Shown here: positions 1 through 7,762 of the stretch, piece by piece
How the letters are laid out: each line of letters starts with the position of its first letter
Numbering within the stretch: the first letter of the stretch is position 1
Assembly (NCBI GenBank): GCA_007125415.1
Contig: SLDH01000074.1
Location: forward strand, 1-10,118
Length of the DNA: 10,118 nucleotides
Direction of reading: 5' to 3'
Origin: Roseovarius sp.
GTDB taxonomy: Bacteria > Pseudomonadota > Alphaproteobacteria > Rhodobacterales > Rhodobacteraceae
The notes under the pieces: generated by a model
Database searches by the model: none
The model's input: the letters and a program-made list of their open reading frames with translations, nothing else
Told to the model about the DNA's origin: nothing
Translations under genes and position numbers: made by a program

Positions 1-1777
1 AACTGTCAACATCGTGGAACTTGCCGTCGATCAAAGCGACCTTGAAATCGATCACCGGGAAGCCGGCCAGCGGCCCGCTGTCCATGACGCTCTCGATGCC
101 TTTCTCGACACCGGGGATGTATTCCTTGGGGACGGCACCGCCGACAATGCGCGACTCGAAGGAATAGCCCTCGCCCGGCTCCGTGGGCGTGATGATGAGC
201 TTCACCTCGGCGAACTGGCCCGACCCGCCCGACTGTTTCTTGTGGGTATAGGTATGCTCCACCTCGTGGCTGATGGTTTCGCGATAGGCCACCTGCGGCG
301 CGCCGATATTGGCCTCTACCTTGAATTCGCGCTTCAGGCGATCCACCAGAATGTCGAGATGCAATTCGCCCATCCCCTTCATGATGGTCTGCCCGCTCTC
401 GAGATCGGTTTCCACCCGGAAGGACGGATCCTCGGCGGCCAGCCGCGCGAGACCCTGTGACATCTTTTCCTGATCGTTCTTGGTCTTGGGCTCCACCGCG
501 ATCTCGATGACCGGGTCGGGGAAGGTCATGGTTTCCAGCACCACAGGATCATTGACCGCGCAAAGCGTGTCTCCGGTGGTGGTGTCCTTCAGGCCGGCCA
601 GCGCGATGATGTCACCGGCGAAGGCCTCGGTGATTTCCTCGCGATTGTTGGAATGCATCATCATCATGCGGCCGACACGCTCTTTCTTGCCCTTGGTCGA
701 GTTGAGCAGCGTATCACCCTTGTTCAGGACGCCCGAATAGACGCGCGTGAAGGTAAGCGATCCGACGAAGGGATCGTTCATGATCTTGAACGCGAGGGCC
801 GAGAACGGCATGTCATCATCCGCGCGGCGCGCGATGTTGCGCGTCTCGGTTTCGTCGCCGGGTTTGAAGCCCATGTAATCGACCACATCGAGCGGGCTCG
901 GCAGGTAATCGATCACGGCGTTGAGCAGCGGCTGCACACCCTTGTTCTTGAAGGCCGAACCGCCGAGCACGGGCACGAAATGCAACGCCAATGTGCCCTT
1001 GCGCAGCAGACCGCGCAGCGTGTCCACATCGGGCTCGTTGCCTTCGAGATACTCCATCATCGCGTCGTCGTCTTCCTCGACCGCCGCCTCGATCATCTTG
1101 CCGCGCCATTCTTCGGCCAGCTCCCTGAGGCTGTCGCGGATCGGGCCCTTCTCCCAGGATGCCCCCAGATCCTCGCCCTTCCAGACCCATTCTTCCATGG
1201 TCACGAGATCAATGAGGCCCTCGAGCTCGTTTTCCGCGCCGATCGGAAGCGCCACGGGCACGGCGCGGGCGCCGGTCCGGTCTTCGATCATGTTGACGCA
1301 GTTGAAATAATCCGCGCCGATCTTGTCCATCTTGTTGACGAACACGATCCGCGGCACCTTGTAGCGATCGGCCTGACGCCAGACGGTTTCGGTCTGCGGT
1401 TCCACACCGGCATTGGCATCGAGCACACAGACCGCCCCATCGAGCACCGCAAGCGAACGCTCGACCTCGATGGTGAAATCCACGTGGCCGGGGGTGTCGA
1501 TGATGTTCATCCGGTACTTGGTGTCGGATGTGCCTTCATTGGTCGGCTCTTCCTGACGCTGCCAGAAGGTCGTGGTGGCGGCAGAGGTGATGGTGATGCC
1601 ACGCTCCTGCTCCTGCTCCATCCAGTCCATCGTGGCCGCACCATCGTGCACCTCACCGAGGTTGTGGGATTTGCCGGTATAGAACAGGATGCGCTCCGAA
1701 CAGGTGGTCTTGCCTGCATCGATATGCGCCATGATGCCGAAGTTGCGGTAGCGTTGGAGCGGATAGTCGCGTGCCAT
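1..1777 (-). CDS. fusA: Translation elongation factor G (partial, C-terminus beyond left edge)
   Basis: EF-G is the cytoplasmic ribosomal translocase: it uses GTP to move tRNA and mRNA after peptide transfer, and with RRF it recycles ribosomes. The reading frame opens at ATG 1777 ([20 protein letters not shown]) and stays open for 592 codons to the window edge. About 110-115 residues of a roughly 705-residue family protein are missing (end of domain IV and domain V). GTPase motifs are intact: P-loop AHIDAGKT at residues 17-24, switch I RGITI at 59-63, DTPGH at 94-98 and NKMD at 148-151. The last visible residues, HDVD at 588-591, match the tip of domain IV. The segment before DTPGH (about residues 73-87, rich in E, T and D) is roughly 6 residues longer than my recollection of E. 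coli EF-G. A Shine-Dalgarno AGAGG lies 10 nt before the ATG, inside the 21-nt gap after rpsG. tuf would usually follow outside the window. Confidence 0.98.
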   Translation of the reverse strand, partial: MARDYPLQRYRNFGIMAHIDAGKTTCSERILFYTGKSHNLGEVHDGAATMDWMEQEQERGITITSAATTTFWQRQEEPTNEGTSDTKYRMNIIDTPGHVDFTIEVERSLAVLDGAVCVLDANAGVEPQTETVWRQADRYKVPRIVFVNKMDKIGADYFNCVNMIEDRTGARAVPVALPIGAENELEGLIDLVTMEEWVWKGEDLGASWEKGPIRDSLRELAEEWRGKMIEAAVEEDDDAMMEYLEGNEPDVDTLRGLLRKGTLALHFVPVLGGSAFKNKGVQPLLNAVIDYLPSPLDVVDYMGFKPGDETETRNIARRADDDMPFSALAFKIMNDPFVGSLTFTRVYSGVLNKGDTLLNSTKGKKERVGRMMMMHSNNREEITEAFAGDIIALAGLKDTTTGDTLCAVNDPVVLETMTFPDPVIEIAVEPKTKNDQEKMSQGLARLAAEDPSFRVETDLESGQTIMKGMGELHLDILVDRLKREFKVEANIGAPQVAYRETISHEVEHTYTHKKQSGGSGQFAEVKLIITPTEPGEGYSFESRIVGGAVPKEYIPGVEKGIESVMDSGPLAGFPVIDFKVALIDGKFHDVDS

Positions 1778-1798
1778 TTGAATAATGCCTCTGAGGGG

Positions 1799-2281
<483 letters not shown>

Positions 2282-2653
2282 TTACTTCGGACGCTTCGCG
2301 CCATATTTCGAACGGCGCTGCTTGCGGTCCTTGACACCTTGGGTATCGAGCACACCGCGCAGGATGTGATAGCGCACGCCCGGAAGGTCCTTCACCCGGC
2401 CGCCACGGATCAGCACAACCGAGTGTTCCTGCAGGTTGTGGCTCTCGCCGGGGATATAGGAGATCACCTCGAATCCGTTGGTCAGCCGCACCTTGGCAAC
2501 CTTCCGCATGGCCGAGTTGGGCTTCTTCGGCGTCGTGGTATAGACGCGCGTGCACACGCCCCGTTTTTGCGGACAGCCCTGCAAATGCAGGGATTTCGTG
2601 GCACGTACTTTCGGCTGGCGCGGCTTGCGGATCAGCTGTTGGATCGTTGGCAT
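2282..2653 (-). CDS. rpsL: 30S ribosomal protein S12
   Basis: S12 sits at the decoding centre of the 30S subunit and controls accuracy; it is the classical streptomycin-resistance locus. The product is 123 residues, the typical bacterial length, beginning [12 protein letters not shown]. The two resistance-associated lysines are both lysine, K43 (in TTTPKKPNS) and K88 (in GRVKDLPG), so the visible sequence is the wild-type, streptomycin-sensitive form. D89 is the residue normally methylthiolated by RimO. The frame stays open upstream to position 2779, but the S12 N-terminus is invariant at MPTI, so ATG 2653 is the start. The purine-rich stretch GGGAAGAGA upstream serves as a modest ribosome-binding site. 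It is the first gene of the str operon, transcribed from the promoter at 2898-2926. Confidence 0.98.
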   Translation of the reverse strand: MPTIQQLIRKPRQPKVRATKSLHLQGCPQKRGVCTRVYTTTPKKPNSAMRKVAKVRLTNGFEVISYIPGESHNLQEHSVVLIRGGRVKDLPGVRYHILRGVLDTQGVKDRKQRRSKYGAKRPK

Positions 2654-2672
2654 TCCGGTCTCTTCCCGTCTC

Positions 2673-2751
2673 TCAACACATATGGGTGCATGATCGCTCA
2701 TGCGGTTTCTATTCCTGTGCACCTGTCGGCATATGCAATCGACACATATGC
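2673..2751 (-). repeat. CATATG-containing repeats in the rpsL leader
   Basis: On the minus strand the 12-mer CATATGTGTYGA occurs twice, at 2750-2739 (CATATGTGTCGA) and 2684-2673 (CATATGTGTTGA), 66 nt apart with one mismatch. A further CATATG lies at 2730-2735, and GCATATG (2729-2735) with CATATGC (2745-2751) forms an inverted repeat with a 9-nt spacer. These AT-rich palindromes stand out in GC-rich DNA. They could be protein-binding sites or parts of a leader RNA fold; chance remains possible. Confidence 0.4.
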
Positions 2752-2897
2752 AAAGCGCAATGACCGCAGGCGTTCCCATTCCGAGGTGAACGACGCGGCT
2801 GGTTTCCAGAGGATCGGGGCGACATAAGATGCCCGGATCTTGACCACTTGAATTTCGATGTCGGTGCGCGGGGACCCCCCAAGACCGTCAGATGCGG

Positions 2898-2926
2898 CGT
2901 ATAGGTGGAGTCGGATAGGTTGTCAA
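2898..2926 (-). promoter_or_regulatory. Sigma-70 promoter of the str operon (rpsL-rpsG-fusA)
   Basis: On the minus strand a perfect -35 TTGACA (2926-2921) is followed after exactly 17 nt by TATACG (2903-2898), which matches the TATAAT consensus at 4 of 6 positions. Transcription would begin about 2888-2893, leaving a 5' leader of roughly 235-240 nt before rpsL. The segment just after the -10 (CCGCATC) is fairly GC-rich, as in stringently controlled ribosomal-protein promoters; ppGpp/DksA control is an inference. The promoter lies inside the possible 5' extension of the first glycosyltransferase, another reason to place that gene's start downstream. Confidence 0.7.
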
Positions 2927-3027
2927 CAGCACCTCGACGCTTGCTTTCAGAGCACCTCCGGTGGCATGGTCTGGGCCGGGCAGGGCCGACAGGATCGCGC
3001 AGCGGGCAGCAGATGAACAGTTCTGAC

Positions 3028-3834
3028 ATGCAGGTTATCGGGCTATGCCGGTTTTCCTACCCGGCGCTCGGCGGCTTTCAGGTCGAGCATGAGAGCATCG
3101 CCGAGCGCGAGGCCTTTCTTTATGATCCCGCACGTATGGAAGAACGGTTCCGCACTTTCGAATGTCTCACCCTGCCGCCCTTGCGCGCGCAGACCGATCC
3201 CGATTTCACCTTCATCGTGGTGATCGGGCTGTCCCTGCCCGCGCCGATGCGGACGCGGCTGGAAGCGCTGCTCGCGGACATACCCCAGGCGGTAGTCGTG
3301 GCGCGCGCGCCCGCGCAACACCGGCCGGTGATGAAAGAGATCATCAATGCGCACCGGCGCACGACAGGCCTGCCCAGCCTGCAGTTCCGCATGGATGACG
3401 ATGATGCCGTCTCCATTCATTTCGTGGAGCGGCTGCGCGCGGCCGCACATGGGATGGAGGGGATCATCAGGACAAATCGCTATGTGGGCATCGATTTCAA
3501 TCAGGGCTTCACCGCCCGGATCGACGCGCGCGGAATCCGCGCGAAGCCCGCGCTGGAAACGCTCTGGACTCCGGCGCTCGGCATGGCCGTGGCACCGCGC
3601 GCATCGCGCGGGATCCTGAATTTCAGCCATGCCAAGCTCAGCCGCATCATGCCGGTGCTCAGCATGACCGGCGAAGACATGTATATCCGCGGCCATAATG
3701 CCTTCAACGACTCGCGCCAGAAAGAGGGCATCCGCCCGGTGCGCCTGCCCCGGGTCGACGCGGAGGTGGCCGCGCATCTCAAGCGGATATTCGGCATTGA
3801 CGAGGATCATGTCCGTGCGGTTCATGAAAGATGA
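3028..3834 (+). CDS. Glycosyltransferase, putative rhamnosyltransferase family (copy 1)
   Basis: This 268-residue protein looks like a small cytoplasmic glycosyltransferase of the Rhamno_transf type (PF11316, from memory), presumably acting on a cell-surface or exopolysaccharide sugar. The donor and acceptor cannot be read from the sequence. Visible marks are the N-terminal QVIGLCRFSYPALGGF (2-17), the strand DFTFIVVIG (59-67), a tetra-aspartate QFRMDDDDA (119-127) that resembles the metal/nucleotide-sugar DXD site of GT-A enzymes, and NFSHAKL plus GEDMYIRGHNAFNDSRQ toward the C-terminus. No signal peptide or membrane segment is seen. The start at 3028 is chosen because the paralogue immediately downstream aligns without gaps from its own Met through the aspartates. 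ATG 3013 (adding MNSSD) is possible, and neither start has a strong ribosome-binding site. It diverges from the str operon. Confidence 0.85.
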   Translation: MQVIGLCRFSYPALGGFQVEHESIAEREAFLYDPARMEERFRTFECLTLPPLRAQTDPDFTFIVVIGLSLPAPMRTRLEALLADIPQAVVVARAPAQHRPVMKEIINAHRRTTGLPSLQFRMDDDDAVSIHFVERLRAAAHGMEGIIRTNRYVGIDFNQGFTARIDARGIRAKPALETLWTPALGMAVAPRASRGILNFSHAKLSRIMPVLSMTGEDMYIRGHNAFNDSRQKEGIRPVRLPRVDAEVAAHLKRIFGIDEDHVRAVHER

Positions 3835-3843
3835 GGGCCTGAC

Positions 3844-4668
3844 ATGCGTGTGATCGGCGTTTGCCGCTTTTCCTACCCCGCGCAGGGGGGATTCCGGCGG
3901 ATGCATGACACGCTGGCGGAGCGCGAAGCCTATCTTTATGACGATGCGCGCATGGCGCTGCGCTTTCGGCATTTCGAGGCGCTGACCCTGCCCTCGCTTG
4001 CCGCTCAGACCAATCCCGATTTCACCCTGCTTGTCGTCATCGGCGAGCGGATGCCGAAACGCTGGCTTGACCGGCTGCATGACGTAACGGCAGATCTGCC
4101 GCAGGTGAAGATCGCACCGATGCCTTCGATGAAGCACCGGCTGGCGCTGCAACTCGCCATTCAGGCGGAAATCGAAGGCACCAAGGGCGACACGATCCAG
4201 TTCCGGCTCGATGACGACGATGCGATCGGGGTGGATTTCGTGCAGCAATCGCTTTTCGCGATGCGGCGCTCGACACGGTTCCGCAAGGAGCACCCGCGCA
4301 TGGTGTTCGAATTCAACAACGGCTTTTCCGTTGCCATGACCGAAGACAGCCTGCTGGTGCTGCCGGAAGTCAGCGGATTTCTCTCCTGCGGCCTTTCGGT
4401 GCTCTTTCCCGAGGGCGACAGGAAGACAATCATGAATTTCGCCCATCACAAGCTGCATCACGAGATGCCGGCCCTGATCCAGCCGTCGCCGCCGATGTAT
4501 CTGCGCGCCAAACATGCCGATAATGACAGCGGCGAGAAGTTCGAGCCCGAAGGCCTCGCGCCCATGACCGATGCTCAGAAGGCGCTGATCGAAGAGCGCT
4601 TCAATGTCTCGGAGGCACATATCGCGCGCGTGTGCGCCGCGCTGCCCGTGTCTCGCGATAGAGCGTGA
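3844..4668 (+). CDS. Glycosyltransferase, putative rhamnosyltransferase family (copy 2)
   Basis: This 274-residue paralogue of the preceding gene shares 66 of its first 127 residues with it by hand count, with no gaps. It has the same motifs: RVIGVCRFSYPAQGGF (2-17), PDFTLLVVIG (58-67) and QFRLDDDDA (119-127). The C-terminal half is much more diverged; only NFAHHKL and MYLRAKHADNDS remain clearly alignable. The split suggests a shared catalytic nucleotide-sugar site with a different acceptor, but that is inference. The ATG follows the upstream stop by 9 nt, and its Shine-Dalgarno GAGGG overlaps that TGA, so the two genes are probably co-transcribed and translationally coupled. The last 22 codons overlap the minus-strand transporter gene. 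The sugar specificity is unknown, and the family name should not be taken as proof of rhamnose transfer. Confidence 0.85.
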   Translation: MRVIGVCRFSYPAQGGFRRMHDTLAEREAYLYDDARMALRFRHFEALTLPSLAAQTNPDFTLLVVIGERMPKRWLDRLHDVTADLPQVKIAPMPSMKHRLALQLAIQAEIEGTKGDTIQFRLDDDDAIGVDFVQQSLFAMRRSTRFRKEHPRMVFEFNNGFSVAMTEDSLLVLPEVSGFLSCGLSVLFPEGDRKTIMNFAHHKLHHEMPALIQPSPPMYLRAKHADNDSGEKFEPEGLAPMTDAQKALIEERFNVSEAHIARVCAALPVSRDRA

Positions 4669-5503
4669 AGAGCCCGCTGCCCACCACGATCACCGCGCCC
4701 AGAAGATCGAGCGCCATGGGCCATTCATCAAAGACGACATAGCCCAGGATCAGCGCGAAGACGAGGCCGCTATAGCGGAAGGGCGCGGCAAAACTGATCT
4801 CGCCCACGCGCATCACCATGATCGAGGTGAGATAGGCGCCGATCACGAAGAACGCGGCCCCCACCGTCAGCCCGTAGCTGCGCGCGCTCATGGGCTGCCA
4901 CTCGGCCCCGAGGCTGGCCAGACCGAACACCACCATCACCGCAACCGAGGTCACCAGGGTGACCAGCATCGAGGGCACTGCGGGCGAGAGCCTGCGCGTT
5001 GCCAGATCCCGCACCGTGATACAGGCCACGGCGGCCAGACCGTATAGTGAATAGATCGTGAACCCGTCGGTGCCGGGCCGTACGATGAGCATTACCCCCA
5101 CAAAGCCGATGAGAATGGCCGTCATTCGCCGCCAGCCCACAGGCTCACCAAAGAGAAGCGCTGCAAAAAGCGTGATGGTGAGCGGCGCGGCCTGAAGGAT
5201 CGCCATGACATTGGCGATGGGCATATTGAAAAGGGCTGTGAGAAAGAAATAGGCCGCGCCTGTCTCAGCTACCATCCTGACAAGGACGAGCCATCTGTCG
5301 CGGCGCTCCAACCGGGCGTGCAGGGATTGCATCCGCCAGGCCAAGATGCCAACCAGAACGGAAGTGAGGATGCCGCGCAGGAACAGAAGCTGATAGAGCG
5401 GCACCTCGCCCGCCATCATCTTCAGCAAGGTGTCGTTCAGCACGAAAAAGAGCATCGACGCCATCATCAGAAGCGCGGCGGTGAAGTTGTCGGACCGGAT
5501 CAC
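4601..5503 (-). CDS. DMT superfamily (EamA-type) transporter
   Basis: A 300-residue inner-membrane protein of the drug/metabolite transporter superfamily. About ten hydrophobic segments can be read: roughly 8-28, 35-56, 72-91, 97-117, 126-142, 151-163, 179-197, 208-228, 238-257 and 265-283. They form two five-helix EamA repeats, and the C-terminal tail is basic. The second half contains GEISFAAPFRYSGLVFA, typical of the export-type members common in Rhodobacteraceae. The substrate is unknown; such proteins export amino acids, nucleotides or other metabolites. The start is GTG 5503, preceded by AAGGGG about 8 nt upstream. The gene lies 85 nt after the phosphatase gene on the same strand with a hairpin cluster in between. 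Its last ~22 codons (end of the final helix and tail) overlap the end of the convergent glycosyltransferase gene. Confidence 0.9.
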   Translation of the reverse strand: MIRSDNFTAALLMMASMLFFVLNDTLLKMMAGEVPLYQLLFLRGILTSVLVGILAWRMQSLHARLERRDRWLVLVRMVAETGAAYFFLTALFNMPIANVMAILQAAPLTITLFAALLFGEPVGWRRMTAILIGFVGVMLIVRPGTDGFTIYSLYGLAAVACITVRDLATRRLSPAVPSMLVTLVTSVAVMVVFGLASLGAEWQPMSARSYGLTVGAAFFVIGAYLTSIMVMRVGEISFAAPFRYSGLVFALILGYVVFDEWPMALDLLGAVIVVGSGLFTLYRETRAARRTRARYVPPRH

Positions 5504-5530
5504 AGGCGATACCCCTTATGGGCTGGTGCC

Positions 5531-5573
5531 GTTTTCCACCCGGAAAACGGACCGGAAAACCTTCGTTTTCCGG
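5531..5573 (-). repeat. Alternating GTTTTCC/GGAAAAC inverted and direct repeats (competing hairpins)
   Basis: In 43 nt there are four complementary arms: GTTTTCC (5531-5537), CCGGAAAAC (5540-5548), CCGGAAAAC again (5552-5560) and GTTTTCCGG (5565-5573). Arms 3 and 4 form a perfect 9-bp stem with a 4-nt loop; arms 1 and 2 form a 7-bp stem with a 4-nt loop. Because arms 2 and 3 are identical, alternative pairings (2 with 4, 1 with 3) are also possible. The element begins 15 nt past the phosphatase stop in the sense of transcription. It lacks a following T-run, so it is not a standard intrinsic terminator. It could stop or process the mRNA, or be a copy of a dispersed palindromic repeat. Confidence 0.65.
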
Positions 5574-5588
5574 CACGCCCGCCCCGGC

Positions 5589-6362
5589 TCATGCCAGTGC
5601 CTCGGCGATCGAGCGGTGCAACGCCGGATTGGCGCAGATCACACCGTCAAGCAGGGGTTCGGGATTGTTGAAACGCAAGGGCCGCGCCGCCCTGTCGCTG
5701 GTCATCGCCCCGGCTTCGCGCAGGATCAGATCGCCCGCGGCGATGTCCCACTCCCAGGCCGGGCGCAGCGTGGTCATCGCATCAAAGCGCCCCTCGGCCA
5801 CAAGGCAGAGCCGGTAGGCCAGTGATGGACGATGCGCGCGCGTGTAGCCGGGCCGCCCCGCCTTCCAGTTCTGCGGATCATCGAGCAGCCTTCCCGCCAG
5901 CATCTTCGCCCCCTCCAATGAGGGCCGCGCGCCTGTGGCGAGCCGCGCACCGTTGAGCGTGGCCCCCAGCCCCTGTGCTGCTGCATAGAGCTTCTCGTGC
6001 TGTGGCAGATATACAACCGCCGCCGTCACCGCGCCCCGCTCGACCACCGCGATGGAATGGGCCCAGGTCCGCGCGCCCTCGATGAAGCTGCTCGTGCCAT
6101 CGATGGGGTCGATAACGAACACCCGGTCGGCCTCGAGCCGCGCCGGGTTATCCTCTGTCTCTTCCGAGAGCCAGCCATAATCCGGGCGGGCCTGCCGCAG
6201 ACTTTCCTGCAGCAGGTCGTTGACGGCAATATCGGCCTCCGTCACCGGGCCAGCCCCACCGGGCTTGTCCCAGCGACGCACGGTCAGGCCGCGATAGCGC
6301 AGAGCCAGTTCACCAGCCGCCTCGGCAGCCTTGATCAGCAGGGAAAGATCATGCGCCGGCAA
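5589..6362 (-). CDS. Inositol-monophosphatase family phosphatase, probably 3'(2'),5'-bisphosphate nucleotidase (CysQ-like)
   Basis: A soluble 257-residue Mg2+-dependent phosphatase of the IMPase/FBPase/CysQ fold. Metal and catalytic motifs are intact: LSEE at 65-68, DPIDGTSSF at 85-93 and WEWDIAAGD at 203-211, with TEAD at 41-44. In Rhodobacteraceae the homologue beside PmbA is usually annotated as CysQ (PAP to AMP plus phosphate, a sulfate-assimilation by-product) or plain inositol monophosphatase. The sequence alone does not fix the substrate. The start is TTG 6362: an in-frame TGA lies two codons upstream (6366-6368), and a strong Shine-Dalgarno GAGGGG sits 7 nt before the TTG. The gene overlaps the end of pmbA by 14 nt, so the two are translationally coupled. 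Confidence 0.9.
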   Translation of the reverse strand: MPAHDLSLLIKAAEAAGELALRYRGLTVRRWDKPGGAGPVTEADIAVNDLLQESLRQARPDYGWLSEETEDNPARLEADRVFVIDPIDGTSSFIEGARTWAHSIAVVERGAVTAAVVYLPQHEKLYAAAQGLGATLNGARLATGARPSLEGAKMLAGRLLDDPQNWKAGRPGYTRAHRPSLAYRLCLVAEGRFDAMTTLRPAWEWDIAAGDLILREAGAMTSDRAARPLRFNNPEPLLDGVICANPALHRSIAEALA

Positions 6363-7692
6363 GGGTCAGCCCCTCGACGAGCAGCGACGGCACCACCCGT
6401 GACAGATGCGCACGCGCGTCATTGGCGGGTGTCATCCGGCGCAGCATCTCCGGAAGGCTTCCGGCGATGGTGCATTCGTTCACCGGGTACTGCACCTCGC
6501 CCCCTTCCACCCAGAAGCCCGAGGCCCCGCGCGAATAATCGCCGGTATCGGGATTGATGGTAGACCCGATCATGCCGGTCACCCAGAGCCCGGTGCCCAT
6601 CTCACGCAGCAGATCGGCGCGGCTGGCCACACCCTGGCTCAGCGCCACGTTCCAGTTGCCGGGGCTGGGGTTGCCGCCCCCGCGCCGTGCATTGCCCGTG
6701 GAAGCAAGGCCCAGCTTGCGCGCTGTGGCCAGATCGAGCGTCCAGCCGGTGAGCACGCCATCCTCGACCAGCGGGCGCCGCCGGGTGGGCAGGCCTTCGG
6801 CATCGAAGGGGCGCGAGGCAATAGCGCGCGGGCGATGCGGATCCTCGATGAGCGACATGCCCCGGGGCAGCACTTCGGCCCCCTCCTTGCCCAGCAACCA
6901 GGATGATCCCCGCGCGATTGCCGCGCCATTGGTGGCCATCAGCAAGTGCCCGATGAGCGATGATGCGATCCGCTCGTCGAACAGCACCGGACAGGCCCCC
7001 GTGGGAGGCTTGCGCGCGCCCGACCGCGCGACCGTGCGTTCTCCCGCGCTCGTGCCGATCGCCGCGGGGCTGCGCAGATCGGACTGAAAGATGCGCGTAT
7101 CGCTGTCATAGTCCCGCTCCATCCCGGTGCCGCTGCCGCAGATGGCCACGCAGGAACACCCCCGCTCGGTACGCACGAAACCCGCCGAGAACCCGTTGCT
7201 GGCCGCCTGATGCAGGGCGCGGCGCGTATAGCCTGCACTGGCCGATTGCACCTGCGTGACACCGGGCACGGCAAGCGCTGCCGCTTCGGCCCGCGCGGCA
7301 TCCTCCTGCAGATCCGCCGGCGCAGGCTCGGGCGCGGGGTCGCAAAGTTCCAGCGCGGCGATGTCCCATCGGGTGGCCAGTTGCGCAGGCTCCGCCAGCC
7401 CGGCATAGGGGTCCTCAGGAGCGGCGCGGGCCATCATCACGGCGCGCTCGGCCAGGGTCTGCAGGATCTCGGGGCGTGTGTCCGAGGCCGAAACGCTGGC
7501 CTGCCGCCGGCCCACGAGCACCCTCAGCACGACATCCACCTCCTCGGCGCGCTCGGCATGTTCCAACGCGCCGCCGCGCACATCGATACTCACCGATGTG
7601 CCGCGCACGGCTTGCGTATCGGCGGCCTCCGCCCCGGCCGCACGCGCTGCCTTCAGCAAATCCTGCGTGATCTCTTCAAGGGAAGGGGGCAT
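6349..7692 (-). CDS. pmbA: TldD/PmbA family protein, PmbA (TldE) subunit
   Basis: A 447-residue cytoplasmic protein matching the length of E. coli PmbA/TldE (about 450). In the characterised system TldD and TldE form a heterodimeric metalloprotease that clears unfolded peptides and matures microcin B17 and CcdA-type substrates. The TldE partner lacks the HEXXH zinc motif, and none is seen here, so this is the TldE-type subunit; the catalytic tldD is not in the window. Diagnostic C-terminal blocks are LASTGNARRGGGNPSPGNWN, MGTGLWVTGMIGSTINPDTGDYSRGASGFWVEGGE and VNECTIAGSLPEML (within about residues 325-420). The start ATG 7692 has a strong Shine-Dalgarno GAGGAG 6 nt upstream. It heads a possible pmbA-phosphatase-transporter unit and follows pntB after a 229-nt gap containing a terminator. 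Confidence 0.93.
   Translation of the reverse strand: MPPSLEEITQDLLKAARAAGAEAADTQAVRGTSVSIDVRGGALEHAERAEEVDVVLRVLVGRRQASVSASDTRPEILQTLAERAVMMARAAPEDPYAGLAEPAQLATRWDIAALELCDPAPEPAPADLQEDAARAEAAALAVPGVTQVQSASAGYTRRALHQAASNGFSAGFVRTERGCSCVAICGSGTGMERDYDSDTRIFQSDLRSPAAIGTSAGERTVARSGARKPPTGACPVLFDERIASSLIGHLLMATNGAAIARGSSWLLGKEGAEVLPRGMSLIEDPHRPRAIASRPFDAEGLPTRRRPLVEDGVLTGWTLDLATARKLGLASTGNARRGGGNPSPGNWNVALSQGVASRADLLREMGTGLWVTGMIGSTINPDTGDYSRGASGFWVEGGEVQYPVNECTIAGSLPEMLRRMTPANDARAHLSRVVPSLLVEGLTLAGA
6370..6375 (-). promoter_or_regulatory. Ribosome-binding site fixing the TTG start of the phosphatase
   Basis: GAGGGG on the minus strand lies 7 nt upstream of TTG 6362, inside the last codons of pmbA. 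Together with the in-frame stop at 6366-6368 it excludes any longer product and supports the rare start codon. Confidence 0.7.
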
Positions 7693-7727
7693 GGGCGACT
7701 CCTCATCAGAACTTCGGGCCTGCCCCG

Positions 7728-7762
7728 CCCTTTTCCATCACCCGCCCGGAAATGGAAAGGGG
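7728..7762 (-). promoter_or_regulatory. Stem-loop in the pmbA leader
   Basis: On the minus strand CCCCTTTCCAT (7762-7752) can pair with ATGGAAAAGGG (7738-7728), giving an 11-bp stem with one G-T wobble and a 13-nt loop. It ends 35 nt before the pmbA start codon and has no T-run after it. It is therefore a leader structure (regulatory or mRNA-stabilising) rather than a terminator. I saw no convincing sigma-70 promoter in the rest of the 7693-7861 gap. Confidence 0.45.

Larger units (their letters stand above)
2654..3027. other. Divergent intergenic region between rpsL and the glycosyltransferase pair
   Basis: This 374-nt stretch separates the minus-strand str operon from the plus-strand glycosyltransferases. 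It holds the rpsL promoter (2898-2926), a leader of about 235 nt and a CATATG-rich repeat block (2673-2751). I found no convincing sigma-70 promoter pointing right toward the glycosyltransferases. TTGACC at 2840 and TTGTCA at 2919 lack a matching -10 hexamer at the proper distance. Open frames across it (an upstream extension of rpsL, and a GTG-started extension of the first glycosyltransferase at 2905) have no family similarity that I recognise. No tRNA or known small RNA was seen. Confidence 0.6.

Noticed and set aside
2654..2779. In-frame upstream extension of rpsL
   Set aside because: S12 is conserved from MPTIQQL at normal length (123 residues). The extension is leader sequence containing the CATATG repeats.
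2905..3027. GTG-started N-terminal extension of the first glycosyltransferase
   Set aside because: The paralogue begins exactly at the MRVIGVCRFSYP block, and the extension overlaps the -35/-10 elements of the divergent rpsL promoter.
3043..4620. 525-codon minus-strand open frame spanning both glycosyltransferases
   Set aside because: It mirrors the two paralogues in antisense and also crosses their intergenic gap. It has no membrane or domain signature, while the plus-strand proteins align with each other residue by residue.
5531..5573. Calling the GTTTTCC/GGAAAAC hairpins an intrinsic terminator
   Set aside because: Neither hairpin is followed by a run of T on the transcribed strand, so only a structured repeat is supported.
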